NCBI GenBank assembly: GCA_963758335.1
Contig: CAVWVF010000004.1
Span: 1,116,001 to 1,180,000 of the forward strand
DNA length: 64,000 nucleotides
Direction of reading: 5' to 3'
Source of the DNA: Roseiarcus sp963758335
GTDB taxonomy: Bacteria > Pseudomonadota > Alphaproteobacteria > Rhizobiales > Beijerinckiaceae
Positions within the stretch are counted from its first letter, which is position 1, and every line of letters begins with the position of its first letter. Under the pieces are notes generated by a model that saw nothing but the letters and a program-made list of their open reading frames with translations, was not told where the DNA came from and did no database searches. This document shows positions 53,003-62,689 of the stretch, piece by piece. The translations under genes were made by a program, and so were the position numbers.

Positions 53003-53758
53003 ATGAACGCAACCACGATCCTCGAATGGAAATTTTCGCCTCCCGATTTCTTTCCTGAGCCAATCGAGCCTGAGCCGCTCAACATTTCCGGCCAAGGCTA
53101 TACGATGGCGATCGGGAATGGCGCAGCGCGCGCTGAGATCGACTCAGCGATTTACGATGCAAATCCTGTTGAGATACGAGAAGGATTGCATAGGGCCTTG
53201 AACGCTAGATTTCTCGCCGCGCAGCTACGCAATCATCGTCGATATGAACTTTCACGCTCGACGGTAATCATGCACCCAGACGGCCGGAGGGACACCTTAG
53301 TCGAACCTGAATCCGCGAACATAAAGGTCACGGGCGGGACGCTGGGGGAGGAGGTCACCGCTGATTCAAAGCGAGACCGAATTGAGACGGAAAAAAGGTC
53401 AGCGGCACTGATCGAAGCCCACCGAGGTGACCATACTTTTGCGTCGATGCTTCGCGGCAAACAACGAGCGGTAGAACACCCAGACCACGAACTCGTGCAC
53501 CTCTATGAAATTCACGACGCTCTCTCCCGGAGGTTCCATGGAGATAAGAATGCCATCAAAACAGCGGTTGGCATCAGCGGTGATCAGTGGAACCGCTTTC
53601 GAGACATCTGTGACAACGAACCACTGAATCAAGGGCGGCACGGTGGCAGGGCTAGTGGACCGCTCCGGGATGCTTCTCAAAGCGAACTGGATGAGGCGCG
53701 CGGTACCGCATCAGCCATGATCGAGGGCTACCTCAGCTACTTGGAAGCCAACCCGTAG
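53003..53758 (+). CDS. Hypothetical protein, intact, 251 aa
   Basis: ATG 53003 (MNATTILEWKFSPPDFFPEP). PLNISGQGYTMAIGNGAARA, RTLVEPESANIKVTGGTLGE region, HELVHLYEIHDALSRRFHGD, KNAIKTAVGISGDQWNRFRD, NEPLNQGRHGGRASGPLRDA, AMIEGYLSYLEANP. The C-terminal half (LYEI.DAL..RF......A...LGIS...W.R......PL.QGRHRG) resembles a helical domain of accessory-region proteins of unknown role. GC is lower than the neighbours. No membrane helix. Apparently expressed alone. Confidence 0.75.
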   Translation: MNATTILEWKFSPPDFFPEPIEPEPLNISGQGYTMAIGNGAARAEIDSAIYDANPVEIREGLHRALNARFLAAQLRNHRRYELSRSTVIMHPDGRRDTLVEPESANIKVTGGTLGEEVTADSKRDRIETEKRSAALIEAHRGDHTFASMLRGKQRAVEHPDHELVHLYEIHDALSRRFHGDKNAIKTAVGISGDQWNRFRDICDNEPLNQGRHGGRASGPLRDASQSELDEARGTASAMIEGYLSYLEANP

Positions 53759-53829
53759 CCTCGCGCGGCCGCGCGCGCGAGGGTCAAAAAACGAGGTTTC
53801 ACCGGCATTTCCTCGCTATTCAAAAATCT

Positions 53830-55125
53830 TGACTTCTGCACCAGTCGAAACTCGCGGCCTACGATCTTTTGAGAGGCCGGAATTGAGAATGAGTTTTGAG
53901 AGGCGCTTTCTGGGAGTTCGGACACGTCAATCGCAAGGTGTACATACCGCTCTCCTCCGCAATGCTTGGACCAGATCGCCATCCTGATCCTGACTCGTGA
54001 ACCAAACGCGGTGGCGTTGCTGGCACATCAGTCAGGCCGGCCGAGCATGGCGATCGCTCCGCAATGGAATTGGCCGCCGTGTCTGCCTGATCGCAATTTA
54101 TTTTACCGCCAAGGCGGTGCTGGGCGTTCCTACCACCACCGGTCTGATCGAGCGCCTCGATGTCGACAAGTCGCTGCGTCGCATTCTCGGTTGGGAACGA
54201 CGCTCGCAAGTGCCATCGGAAGCTACCTTTTCCCGCGCCTTCGCGGAGTTTGCGCAGGGCGATCTGCCCGACAAGATGCACGCGGCGCTGATCGAGCGCT
54301 CGCTCGGCGGGCGCATCGTCGGCGTGATCGCGCGCGACGCCACCGAGATCGAGGCGCGCGAGAAGCCGGTCAAGACGGAGCCGAACGACAATAAGGGGGA
54401 TCCGCCGCCGCCCGATGGCGCTCAGCCGACGCGCAAGCGCGGACGCCCGCGCAAGGACGAGGAACGGCCAAAACCCGAGCCGACGCGCCTCGAACGGCAG
54501 ACCACGCAGAACCTCGATCAGATGCTCGCCGATCTGCCCACCGCGTGCGATGTCGGCTCCAAGAAGAACAGCAAGGGCTACAAGGAAACCTGGATCGGCT
54601 ACAAACTGCATCTGGATGTCGCCTGCGGCCAAATCCCGGTCTCCTGCGGACTGACCTCGGCTTCCGTCCACGACAGTCAGGTCGCCATTCCCTTGATGAC
54701 CATGACCGGCGCCCGCGTCTCCTATCTCTACGATCTAATGGATGCGGCCTACGACTATCTCTACGATCTAATGGATGCGGCCTACGACGCCGCCGCCATC
54801 CATGACCACAGCAAGGCGCTCGGCCATGCGCCGATCATCGATCGCAACTTTCGCGCCCAGCACGAAGCCAAGGCCGAATGGGCCAAAGAAGTCGAGCGCA
54901 TGAAACTCATCCATATGCCCGATCCGGACGACGTGATTTTTGATTTTCGCACCCTGGCCGAACGCGTCAACGCCCGACTGAAGGATGAATTCGGCGCACG
55001 GTCCGTGCGCGTGCGCGGCGCGATCAAGGTCAAATGCCACCTCATGTTCGGCGTGGTGGCGCTCGCGGTCGATCAAATACTCCGCGTCACGCAGCTCAGG
55101 CCCGCGCCGGCCTGAGCGCCGGCCC
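53830..55125 (+). mobile_element. IS1182/IS5-like insertion sequence (limits approximate)
   Basis: The region around the transposase; I could not identify its terminal repeats. GTTTTGAGAGGCGCTTTCTG and similar bases upstream may be the end. Limits are estimates. Confidence 0.4.
53997..55115 (+). pseudogene. DDE transposase (IS1182-like), 5' frame problem and duplication
   Basis: CLIAIYFTAKAVLGVPTTTG, LIERLDVDKSLRRILGWERR, ATFSRAFAEFAQGDLPDKMH, GVIARDATEIEAREKP (Asp), YKETWIGYKLHLDVACGQIP, SYLYDLMDAAYD (Asp), FRTLAERVNARLKDEFGARS (Glu), ALAVDQILRVTQLRP. The N-terminal 30 residues are not family-like, so an early frameshift is likely. The 33-bp unit encoding YLYDLMDAAYD is duplicated (54723-54755, 54756-54788), placing two copies of the catalytic Asp side by side. 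Probably inactive. Confidence 0.75.
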
Positions 55126-55671
55126 CTCCGCCCCGCGAACACAGGGAAAATTCGCCGCGTTCGATGAATTTTGCAAGAGGCTCCAGGGAATACAAATTCT
55201 TGATGGCGGCGTTTCAACTCGGAACCGCCATCTATGCTCAGACTGGTCTAAAGCGGGACGAGTTTTTCGACGCGCGTGTCATGAAGACCTTCGATGCCCC
55301 GAGCCATAGATTTGCCCAACCGCTCAAGCTCAACTCCGTCCGTATGTATGCCAGCCATAAGGCGGCCGTTGGCCGGCCCCGGACCAAGCATGCCCGTCCC
55401 GCAGAGGGCCGGCGTCCGAAACCCTTCCGATGTCGACCGATGCTCGGTTTCAAAAGCACCACAAGCAAAGCGATCTGCCGAAGTCACGACGAACTCCGAG
55501 ATTTTCTACGCTGCCGAACCAGCATGTGCCAGCGCGTTCCCCCTTCGGGACGACGCTTCCACTACATGCACAGAACGGCGATCGCGCTTGGCATTCTGAG
55601 GGCCGCTTGAACCCGGGGGACTCCCGGCTTCCCCGAGGCGAACCGTGTCTGGTTGTCGCGCGCGAGAGCAT
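55126..55671. other. No gene recognised
   Basis: Frames on both strands (about 148 aa at most) show no family and odd composition. Scar DNA between transposon remnants. Confidence 0.4.
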
Positions 55672-55804
55672 GGATGCCACGCAGGTCCGCCACCTGTTGG
55701 CGACGCGCACAGAGGCGGCCGAGATCGGCGCCGTGACGCTGCAGGTCATCCGGGACTGGGTGCTGAAGTTCAAGCGCGCGGCCCCGACAGGTGCTTCGAC
55801 ACGG
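55672..55804 (+). pseudogene. IS630-type transposase N-terminal fragment
   Basis: ATRTEAAEIGAVTLQVIRDW, VLKFKRAAPTG resembles the helix-turn-helix of IS630 transposases (AAEIGGVT.Q.IRDWV.RFNARGPDG). It ends at the tail of the amylase gene. Confidence 0.55.
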
Positions 55805-57425
55805 CTACGGCCAGTTTGCGCCGAGGATGCGTGGCTTGAAGAAGGCATAGGTGGATTCACGCGAGTCGTTCGGCATAATGTAGCCATCGTCGGGCACATA
55901 GATTGCCGCCGACTCCGGTGGCAGGTCCAGCTGGAAGCTCGCCATCAAGAATTGCACGCGCTCCTCGGGTGCCAGCAGGTTCCTGAACCACAGCCGCGGC
56001 TCGAAATGCGAATGCGGCACCAGCAAACGCTGCTGAAGCCTCTGTCTGCCCTTGTTTACCACCACCAGAGCTTCCTGGTTCGGCACTTCCGTAAAGCGCA
56101 CGAAGGCCAATGCGTCGCCATCAAGGTACTCGCTCAGCAGCAGGAGCCGGCCGTCGCGTAGTTCGCGACGCGACCTCCGGATCTCAATGAGCTTCTTGTA
56201 CAAGCGCAGGGTTGCCTGATCCCAAATTGCCTCGTCCCATTGCATGGTCCGGCGGTTATGCGGATCGCCGCCGCCCTCCATGCCAATCTCCTCCCCGTAG
56301 TAGACCAGCGGCTCCCCCGGCAGCGTGAACTGCAGAACCAGCGCGAGCTCGCGAATGGTCCGGTTCGGCAGTTCGTCGCGTAATCGCGGGGTGTCGTGGG
56401 TGGACAGGATGTTCCATGAGCGGAGCGCTGCCTCGTGCCCATAGCGCTGGTAATAATCGGTGATGGCGCGGACGAAGGCGCGCGTGCTGACCGTGCCCTG
56501 CAACCAGCCGAGCGTTGCATATCGGAACCAGTAGTTCATGACGCCATGAAAATGACTCTGGCCGGAGCAGAACGCGCTGGCGAAAGACAGCACCTCGCCA
56601 ATTAGGCACGCGTGGGGGAATCGTTGCGTAAGCGCTTTGCGGATGTCGGCCACCACGTCGAGGCCCAGGTCAAGTGCCGCGTCGAACCGCCAGTGGTCAA
56701 GACCACGGGCCAACCAGCGCGGCAGCACTGCGTCGGCATTGCGGTAAAGCATCTGCGCGACGAGAGGATGCTCGATGCGCAGCTCAGGCAGAGTACCGTA
56801 ACCCCACCAGCAAAGATATTTGCCGTCGGGCAGGAAGGTGAAGAAGTCGCGGTAGGGCTGCTCATTGCGCCTCGCGGCGCGGAACCAAGGGTGTTCCGTG
56901 CCGACATGGTTGAGCACCGCGTCCATTATTAGTCGCATCCCGCGTTGGTGCAGCCTGTCGATCAGCTCCCCGAGTACGTGCTCGTCGCCGAACATTGGAT
57001 CTACGGTTTGATAGTCGACGGTGTCGTACTTATGGTTCGAGTATGCGGTGAAAATTGGCGTCAGGTACACAGCGTCGGCACCAAGATCCTGCAGGTAGTC
57101 TAGATGATCAATGATGCCGCGAAGGTCTCCACCAAAGAAGTCGCTGCCGCCGGTGGGCTCCTCATCCCAGCGGGCGTGCCGAGTATAGCCGTCGCGTTGA
57201 TAGGCGGATTGGGCCAGCTTGGTCTGGATATCGAGCGGCTGCCCAATCGCAAAGCGCTCGGGAAAGATCTGATAAATCAAGGCGAGGATCTCCCATTCCG
57301 TTTAGTCTTGGCATGCAACGAACTGCGTTCGCCAGGGACGACGTGGATAAAGCGAATGGTCATTATCGGCGCCTTGAACCGCGTACGGGAAATCCCCACG
57401 ACCGGATTAGATCCGCATTGCATGG
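55805..57425 (-). pseudogene. GH13 alpha-amylase/maltogenic amylase-type, 5'-truncated
   Basis: From LIYQIFPERF (about 57280) all GH13 regions are present: GGDLRGIIDHLDYLQDLGAD, AVYLTPIF, MDAVLNHVGTEH (region I), HWRFDAALDLGLDVV (region II, nucleophile Asp), CLIGEVLS (region III, acid Glu), ILSTHDTPRL (region IV Asp), and FTLPGEPLVYYGEEIGMEGG. The C-terminal beta domain ends FFKPRILGANWP. The first about 40 residues are in another frame (one base missing near 57285) and then run into a PfpI fragment. It would act on maltooligosaccharides in the cytosol. The catalytic barrel itself is complete. Confidence 0.85.
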
Positions 57426-57429
57426 GCCC

Positions 57430-57819
57430 GCCCGGTCGGGCAAAGAAGGCCACGGCGGGCGCCGTCGCGACCATTGCCGCGGACGGAATCGGAGGCTGGT
57501 CCGGGGGCGGCGTAAAGTAACGCAGACGCACGCTAGTATAGTTCGCCGCCATGATGAGGGCCGCGTAATCATCCTGGCTCACCTTGGTGATGTCGGTCGT
57601 AACGTCCATCTGCACCGGCGACTCGCCGTGATTCTCGACCGTGCTGATGAAGGTTTGCTTCGGCTGATCCCAGAGGTACGACATAAAGTCGACCGTGGCG
57701 CCGAATATCTCGAAACCGTACTGGTAGGTCGCAATCTCGCCAGGGATGTACTGGCTTTCGACGATGACGCCAATCTTCCGGCCTGCAAGTGGTTTGTGCA
57801 TCACGGCGCATCTCCCCAT
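57430..57819 (-). pseudogene. DJ-1/PfpI-family protein, 5' part only
   Basis: ATG 57819 (MGRCAVMHKPLAGRKIGVIV). ESQYIPGEIATYQYGFEIFG, ATVDFMSYLWDQPKQTFIST, DVTTDITKVSQDDYAALIMA, PPIPSAAMVATAPAVAFFAR. This is the first half of a PfpI-like glutamine-amidotransferase-fold protein; the nucleophile elbow Cys is missing because the gene is fused here to the amylase. Confidence 0.75.
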
Positions 57820-57949
57820 GGATCAAGCCATCCGGTCGTTCGCTGTTGCCGGGACCCCTCAAACGCGGCAAACTCTCCCATGGTTTGGCCTTCATCCGGC
57901 GGATGTCGGTTCAGGCCTACGGTCGAGGCTCCGCAGGAGGGAGACTATC

Positions 57950-58381
57950 ATGGCAAACGTGGAATTCAGATTAGCATCAGGGCAGTCACTTGGCTTTCTG
58001 GACGTCGCGCCTATGATTTCCGCGCTTCGCTTCCAGCCGGCCGATTTCGAATTCGCGCATGGGTCGCTGCACCATGTTCCGAGTCGTCACCGCTTCCAGT
58101 TCGATCGGATTGGGCGGGTGACGATCGACGCGATGTGCGGGTGTGCGGCTTTGTCGATCAGGCCCGAGCAGGCCGATGAACTCTACGCCGGGTTCAAGAC
58201 TTGGCGCCAGTTCTATTGGCAACCGTTGGAAACGAATCGTGAGTTCGCGTCGCATTTCCGCAGGCCCAATCCCTGGGTCAGATTGTTCCGGGACATCAGG
58301 ATGGCTTGGCGGAGATTCCGGGGACACGCCGCCCCCATCACGGTTCCGATCGAGGACCTATTGGCGGCGCCTGCGGAATAG
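57950..58381 (+). CDS. Hypothetical protein, intact, 143 aa
   Basis: ATG 57950 follows AGGAGGGAG. MANVEFRLASGQSLGFLDVA, PMISALRFQPADFEFAHGSL, HHVPSRHRFQFDRIGRVTID, AMCGCAALSIRPEQADELYA, FKTWRQFYWQPLETNREFAS. A GCAAL Cys pair and many aromatic residues; no family recognised. Complete, with a good ribosome site, diverging from the PfpI fragment. Confidence 0.7.
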   Translation: MANVEFRLASGQSLGFLDVAPMISALRFQPADFEFAHGSLHHVPSRHRFQFDRIGRVTIDAMCGCAALSIRPEQADELYAGFKTWRQFYWQPLETNREFASHFRRPNPWVRLFRDIRMAWRRFRGHAAPITVPIEDLLAAPAE

Positions 58382-58596
58382 GCGGACACTCTGGCCGGGA
58401 TTGTCAGACCAATTTTTCGGGTCGTCTTTGGCTGTGGTAGCTTCAGGCCAGGGCACGAAGTCGCTGCGCTCCAGCCCGCTGCGCGGGGGCGGGAGCCGAC
58501 AGGCCGGTAGCAAGCCGATAGGATAGCGATGGCGCGACGGGGAGCCCCGTCCTGAGAATCGAGGGTCGTTCAACCTCGCTCAGGAAGGAGCGCCCC
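58382..58596. other. Upstream region of IS91-type unit
   Basis: No gene. Contains CAGGAAGGAGCGCCCC just before the recombinase start and probably one end of the IS91 unit. Confidence 0.45.
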
Positions 58597-59435
58597 ATGA
58601 ACGAGACAAAGACTGTCAGTCCGCTGCGTCAGCGTGAACCCGCACACGCAGCGCAGCCACATCTATAGCTGCAAGCGGTTCGCCGCCTGGCTCAAACGCT
58701 CGCCCGATACGGCAACGCCCGACGAGGTGCGCCGTTTTCAGCTCTACCTCATCGAGAGCGGTGCGAGCATCTGTAACCGCAATCGGATCATGACCGGGGT
58801 GCGCTTCCTGTTCCGCGTCACGTTGCGTCGCCACGATCTGGCGGCCGAGGTGTGGCACATCAAGGAGCCGCAGAAGCTGCCGCCGGTGCTGAGCCCTGAG
58901 GAGGTCAAGCGTGTTCTGACCATGGCGACGAGCCTGAAGGCGCGCGCGATGTTGACCCTCTCCTATGGCTGCGGGCTGCGGGCCAGCGAGGTGGCGCGAC
59001 TGCGGGCGGGCGACATCGACAGTGAGCAGATGATCATCCGCATCGTGCAGTCGAAAGGCCGCAAGGACCGACACGTGATGCTGCCGGCCGAGATCCTCGA
59101 CCTGTTGCGGCAATGGTGGAAGGCGCGGCCGACCAAGCATGACACCGGCGTTGCGCCGGAACAACGCTGGCTGTTTCCCGGCCGCGGCGATCATCAGCCA
59201 ATGACCACACGCCAGTTCGGCCGACTGTTCAAGCAAGCCGCGAAAGCCGCCGGGCTGCGCAAGGCGCTCTCCCTTCATTCGCTTCGCCATTCCTTCGCGA
59301 CCCATCTGCTCGAGCGGGGCACGGACATTCGGGTGATTCAGGCGTTGCTTGGACACGACAAGCTGAGACGACGGCTCGCTACACCCGCGTGGCGACCGGA
59401 TTGATCGCCAAGATCGAGAGCCCGCTTAAGGGCCT
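58597..59435 (+). pseudogene. Tyrosine recombinase of IS91-type unit, frameshifted
   Basis: ATG 58597 (MNETKTVSPLRQR) then a shift near 58630; the main frame reads TQRSHIYSCKRFAAWLKRSP, RFLFRVTLRRHDLAAEVWHI, GCGLRASEVARLRAGDIDSE (Arg), SKGRKDRHVMLP (Lys), HSLRHSFATHLLERGTDIRV (His-x-x-Arg), ALLGHDKL (His). A second one-base loss near 59363 turns ETTARYTRVATGLIAK (with the Tyr) into another frame. Its tail overlaps the transposase start. Such recombinases accompany IS91 transposases in alphaproteobacteria. Confidence 0.85.
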
Positions 59436-60663
59436 GAACGCGCCGCGCCACAGGCACGCAAAGCAAGACAAGGTCGCGGACATCCTCCGCGAGCACGGTC
59501 CCGTTTGGCGCGAAACCAACCGCGGCCATGTGAGCCTCGACCAGTTGAAGGTGATGAGTGCAATCGAGCGCTGCCGCACGGTGGCGCTCGGCGGCCACGT
59601 CGCACGCTGCGAGAACGCGGCGTGCGGCCATACGCTCATCGCTTACAACTCGCGCCGTAACAGGCATTGTCCGAAGTGCCAGGCGGCGGCGTCGCGCCGA
59701 TGGCTGGCCGATCGCGAAGCGGAGCTCCTGCCGGTACCGTACTTTCACGTCGTGTACACGCTGCCGAGCAAACTGCGTGACATTGCGTACCAGAACAAGC
59801 GCGTGGTCTACGACCTGCTGATGAAGGCAGCGGCCGAGACAACGCTCGCCATCGCTGCCGATCAAAAGCGCCTCGGCGCCAGGATCGGCATCACCGCCGT
59901 GCTGCATACGTGGGGCTCGGCGCTCACCCATCATCCGCACGTGCACATGATCGTGCCGGGTGGAGGGCTCTCGTTCGACGGCACGCGATGGGTCTCCTCG
60001 CGCTCTAACTTCCTCGTGCATGTCAACGTGCTGGCGCGCCTGTTCCGGGGCAAGATGCTGGCGATGCTCATGGATGCGCACGGCGCCGGCCAGTTGAAGT
60101 TCTTCAACACGCAGGCCGGGCTCGCTGACAAGGGCGCATTCAAGCGCTTCATCGCCCCGTTGCGGCACATCAAGTGGGTGGTCTATTGCAAGGCGCCGTT
60201 TGCGGGACCCAAACAGGTGCTGCGCTATCTCTCCCGTTACACCCATCGTGTCGCCATCTCGAATCGCCGCCTCATTGCAGCCGACGACGCCGGCGTCGCG
60301 TTCCGCTGGAAGGACTACCGCGCCGACGGCCCGTCGCGCTGGAAGACGATGCGGCTGCATCCGCATGAGTTCATCAGGCGATTCCTGCTGCACGTATTGC
60401 CCAGGGGCTTCCATCGCATCCGCCACTACGGGCTCCTGGCCAGCGCCAACCGCGCCGAGAGCATCGCAACGGCCCGCGCACTGCTCGGCGCCGACCCGCC
60501 TGCTGTCGAGGCGCGAAAGCAGCCGGATATCACACCGGACGCGCCGCGTGTGCTGCGCTGCCCATGCCCGCACTGCGGCGCCCGCATGATTGTGATCGAG
60601 TTCTTCGCGCGCGGCTGCGAGCCAACGTGGCGGCCGACCCCAAGCAGGATCGACACATCATGA
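59389..60663 (+). CDS. IS91-family HUH transposase
   Basis: GTG 59389 gives 424 aa, overlapping the recombinase end; the family-like part begins at about 59458. N-terminal zinc finger ENAACGHTLIAYNSRRNRHC, PKCQ. HUH motif HHPHVHMIVPGGG (His-x-His). Paired tyrosines in VLRYLSRYTHRVAIS. C-terminal HEFIRRFLLHVLPRGFHRIR, HYGLLASANR; a second zinc finger PCPHCGARM. Rolling-circle (Y2) transposase, complete as read. Its partner recombinase is broken, but the transposase alone may suffice. Confidence 0.92.
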   Translation: MATGLIAKIESPLKGLNAPRHRHAKQDKVADILREHGPVWRETNRGHVSLDQLKVMSAIERCRTVALGGHVARCENAACGHTLIAYNSRRNRHCPKCQAAASRRWLADREAELLPVPYFHVVYTLPSKLRDIAYQNKRVVYDLLMKAAAETTLAIAADQKRLGARIGITAVLHTWGSALTHHPHVHMIVPGGGLSFDGTRWVSSRSNFLVHVNVLARLFRGKMLAMLMDAHGAGQLKFFNTQAGLADKGAFKRFIAPLRHIKWVVYCKAPFAGPKQVLRYLSRYTHRVAISNRRLIAADDAGVAFRWKDYRADGPSRWKTMRLHPHEFIRRFLLHVLPRGFHRIRHYGLLASANRAESIATARALLGADPPAVEARKQPDITPDAPRVLRCPCPHCGARMIVIEFFARGCEPTWRPTPSRIDTS

Positions 60664-61018
60664 GCCAGACCGCCTGTGAGCGTCGCCACGTTCTCGCTCC
60701 GATGCGCTGGCTTCACGCTGGCGGCGATCTCTCTCGGCACAACCACGCCAATCAACGAGCCGATCGCCCGTTGATACGGTCCACGCGACCACCGAGACCC
60801 CCCATTGCACGGTTCCAGGTCTCCCCTCCACACCCATCCAGGTCGCCTGGCGCCAGCTTCGCGCCCACCATCATGGCCGGCGCGAAAATCAAATCCCCAT
60901 AGCGCTCGCTGCCCAGCCGGCGCCAAACTTCCCGCGACTTCGTGCCTTGGCGCTTTTTGGACGCCGGCCGCCTGAGTGCGAGGCGCCTCTCGTCATCCCG
61001 GCGTCCAAAAACCTGCAC
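60664..61018. other. Intergenic, end of IS91 unit and start of IS6
   Basis: No gene. The minus frames here are shadows. Contains the right end of the IS91 unit and the left end of IS6; I could not fix their exact ends. Confidence 0.4.
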
Positions 61019-61717
61019 ATGAGCAACCCGTTCCGCTATTTCAACAGCTCGCCCGAGATAATCCGTCTGGCGGTGCTGATGTGCGTGAAGTACCCGCTGT
61101 CGCTGCGCAACGTCGAGGATCTCTTGGCCGAGCGCGGGATCGACATCAGCCATGAGACGGTCCGGTTTTGGTGGAACCGATTCGGCCCGATGTTTGCCGC
61201 CGAGATCCGAAAAAGGCGGGTAGCGCACATGCGCGGCTATCCTCAGTGGCGGTGGCATTTGGATGAGGCGTTCGTGAAGGTCAACGGCAAGCTCTGCTAT
61301 CTCTGGCGCGCTGTCGATCACGAAGGCGAGGTCTTGGAAGCGGTCGTCACGGCGAAGCGGGACAAGGCCGCGGCGCTGAAGTTTCTCAAGCGCATCATGA
61401 AGAAATACGGCCGGCCGCTGAGCGTCGTCACCGACGGGCTTTGCTCTTATCCCGCGGCGATGAAAGAGATCGGCAACGCCGATCGCCAGGAGGCCGGTCG
61501 TCGGCTCAACAATCGAGCCGAGAATTCGCATCAGCCGTTTCGACGACGAGAACGGGCCATGCAGCGGTTTCGAAGCATGAAGACGCTGCAGAAGTTCAGC
61601 TCAGTTCATGCCCAGGTCCACAACCATTTCAATCAGGAGCGCCATCTCGTCACCCGCCAGGTTTACAAACAAAGGCGCTCCGCCGCGTTGGCCGAGTGGA
61701 GCGCCCTCGCGGCCTAA
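61019..61717 (+). CDS. IS6-family transposase
   Basis: ATG 61019 (MSNPFRYFNSSPEIIRLAVL), 232 aa, intact. YPLSLRNVEDLLAERGIDIS, HETVRFWWNRFGPMFAAEIR, RWHLDEAFVKVNGKLCYLWR (Asp), LSVVTDGLCSYPAAMKEIG (Asp), NNRAENSHQPFRRRERAMQR (Glu). IS6/IS26-type elements form cointegrates and drive deletions and rearrangements, which fits the state of this window. It seems to have cut the following IS1634 transposase. Confidence 0.95.
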   Translation: MSNPFRYFNSSPEIIRLAVLMCVKYPLSLRNVEDLLAERGIDISHETVRFWWNRFGPMFAAEIRKRRVAHMRGYPQWRWHLDEAFVKVNGKLCYLWRAVDHEGEVLEAVVTAKRDKAAALKFLKRIMKKYGRPLSVVTDGLCSYPAAMKEIGNADRQEAGRRLNNRAENSHQPFRRRERAMQRFRSMKTLQKFSSVHAQVHNHFNQERHLVTRQVYKQRRSAALAEWSALAA

Positions 61718-61734
61718 TCGCCGCCTGGGTCTGC

Positions 61735-62685
61735 GCGTGCTGCGCCCAACGCAGACGACCTGCCGTTGCTCTGACAAAGCCTCGCGGCGTGCCCACCGAG
61801 GCGGTTCTGGCCGAGATGCGGGCCAGCGATCCGCCCGTGCAATATCTCGTCGGAACGCCCAAGGGACGGCTGAACCGCTTGGAAAAGCACCTGATCGAGA
61901 AGCCCTGGCGGAAGGCGCGCGAAGGCGTCGAGGTCAAATTGCTCGCCCAGGACGACGAACTCTACGTCTTCGCCCAGAGCGAGGATCGCCTCGCCAAGGA
62001 GCGCGCGATGCGCCGTCGGCAGTTGAAATGGCTGTGGGCGCGGCTCGGCAAGCTCGCCGCCATGAACGTCTCGCGCGAAGAGATGCTGATGAAGCTGGGA
62101 GCGGCGCGCTCGAAAGCGCCGACCGCGTGGCGCTTGGTCGATGTCACGCTCGACGAACAGAGCGCCGCGCTGACCTTCTCCCTCAATCGCAAGAAACTGC
62201 GAATCGCGAGGCGGCGGGAAGGGCGCTATCTCCTGCGCACCAATCTGACCGACAAGGATCCGGCCGTCTTATGGCAGTATTACATTCAACTCGTCGCCGT
62301 CGAGGAGGCCTTCAAGACCCTGAAGGGCGACCTGGCGATCCGGCCGATCTACCATCATGACGAAAAGCGCGTCGAGGCCCATATCTTCATCGCCTTCCTC
62401 GCCTATTGCCTGCAGATCACCCTGACGCGCCAACTCCATGCCCTGGCCTCTGGACTGACCGCCCGCGGCGCGCTCGAAAAATTCGCCGCCGTCCAAATGA
62501 TCGACGTCCATCTGCCTACCACCGACGGGCGCGAGATCGTGCTGACCCGATACACCCAACCCGAGCCCGACCTGCAACTGCTGATCAACCAGCTAAAACT
62601 CGCTCTGCCGACCCAGCCGCCGCCCAAAATCACCGCCGCCGCCTTGGCCCGAGTCACTCCTCGTAGTGAAGACCTTTCAGCCTAA
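61735..62685 (+). pseudogene. IS1634-family transposase, 5'-truncated
   Basis: The frame reads GVPTEAVLAEMRASDPPVQY, LVGTPKGRLNRLEKHLIEKP, EGVEVKLLAQDDELYVFAQS, EGRYLLRTNLTDKDPAVLWQ, YYIQLVAVEEAFKTLKGDLA (Glu), RPIYHHDEKRVEAHIFIAFL. This is the C-terminal half of an IS1634 transposase; the part with the first two Asp residues is missing, replaced by the IS6 element. Ends just before the SPOR gene stop. Confidence 0.85.
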
Positions 62686-62689
62686 ATCG

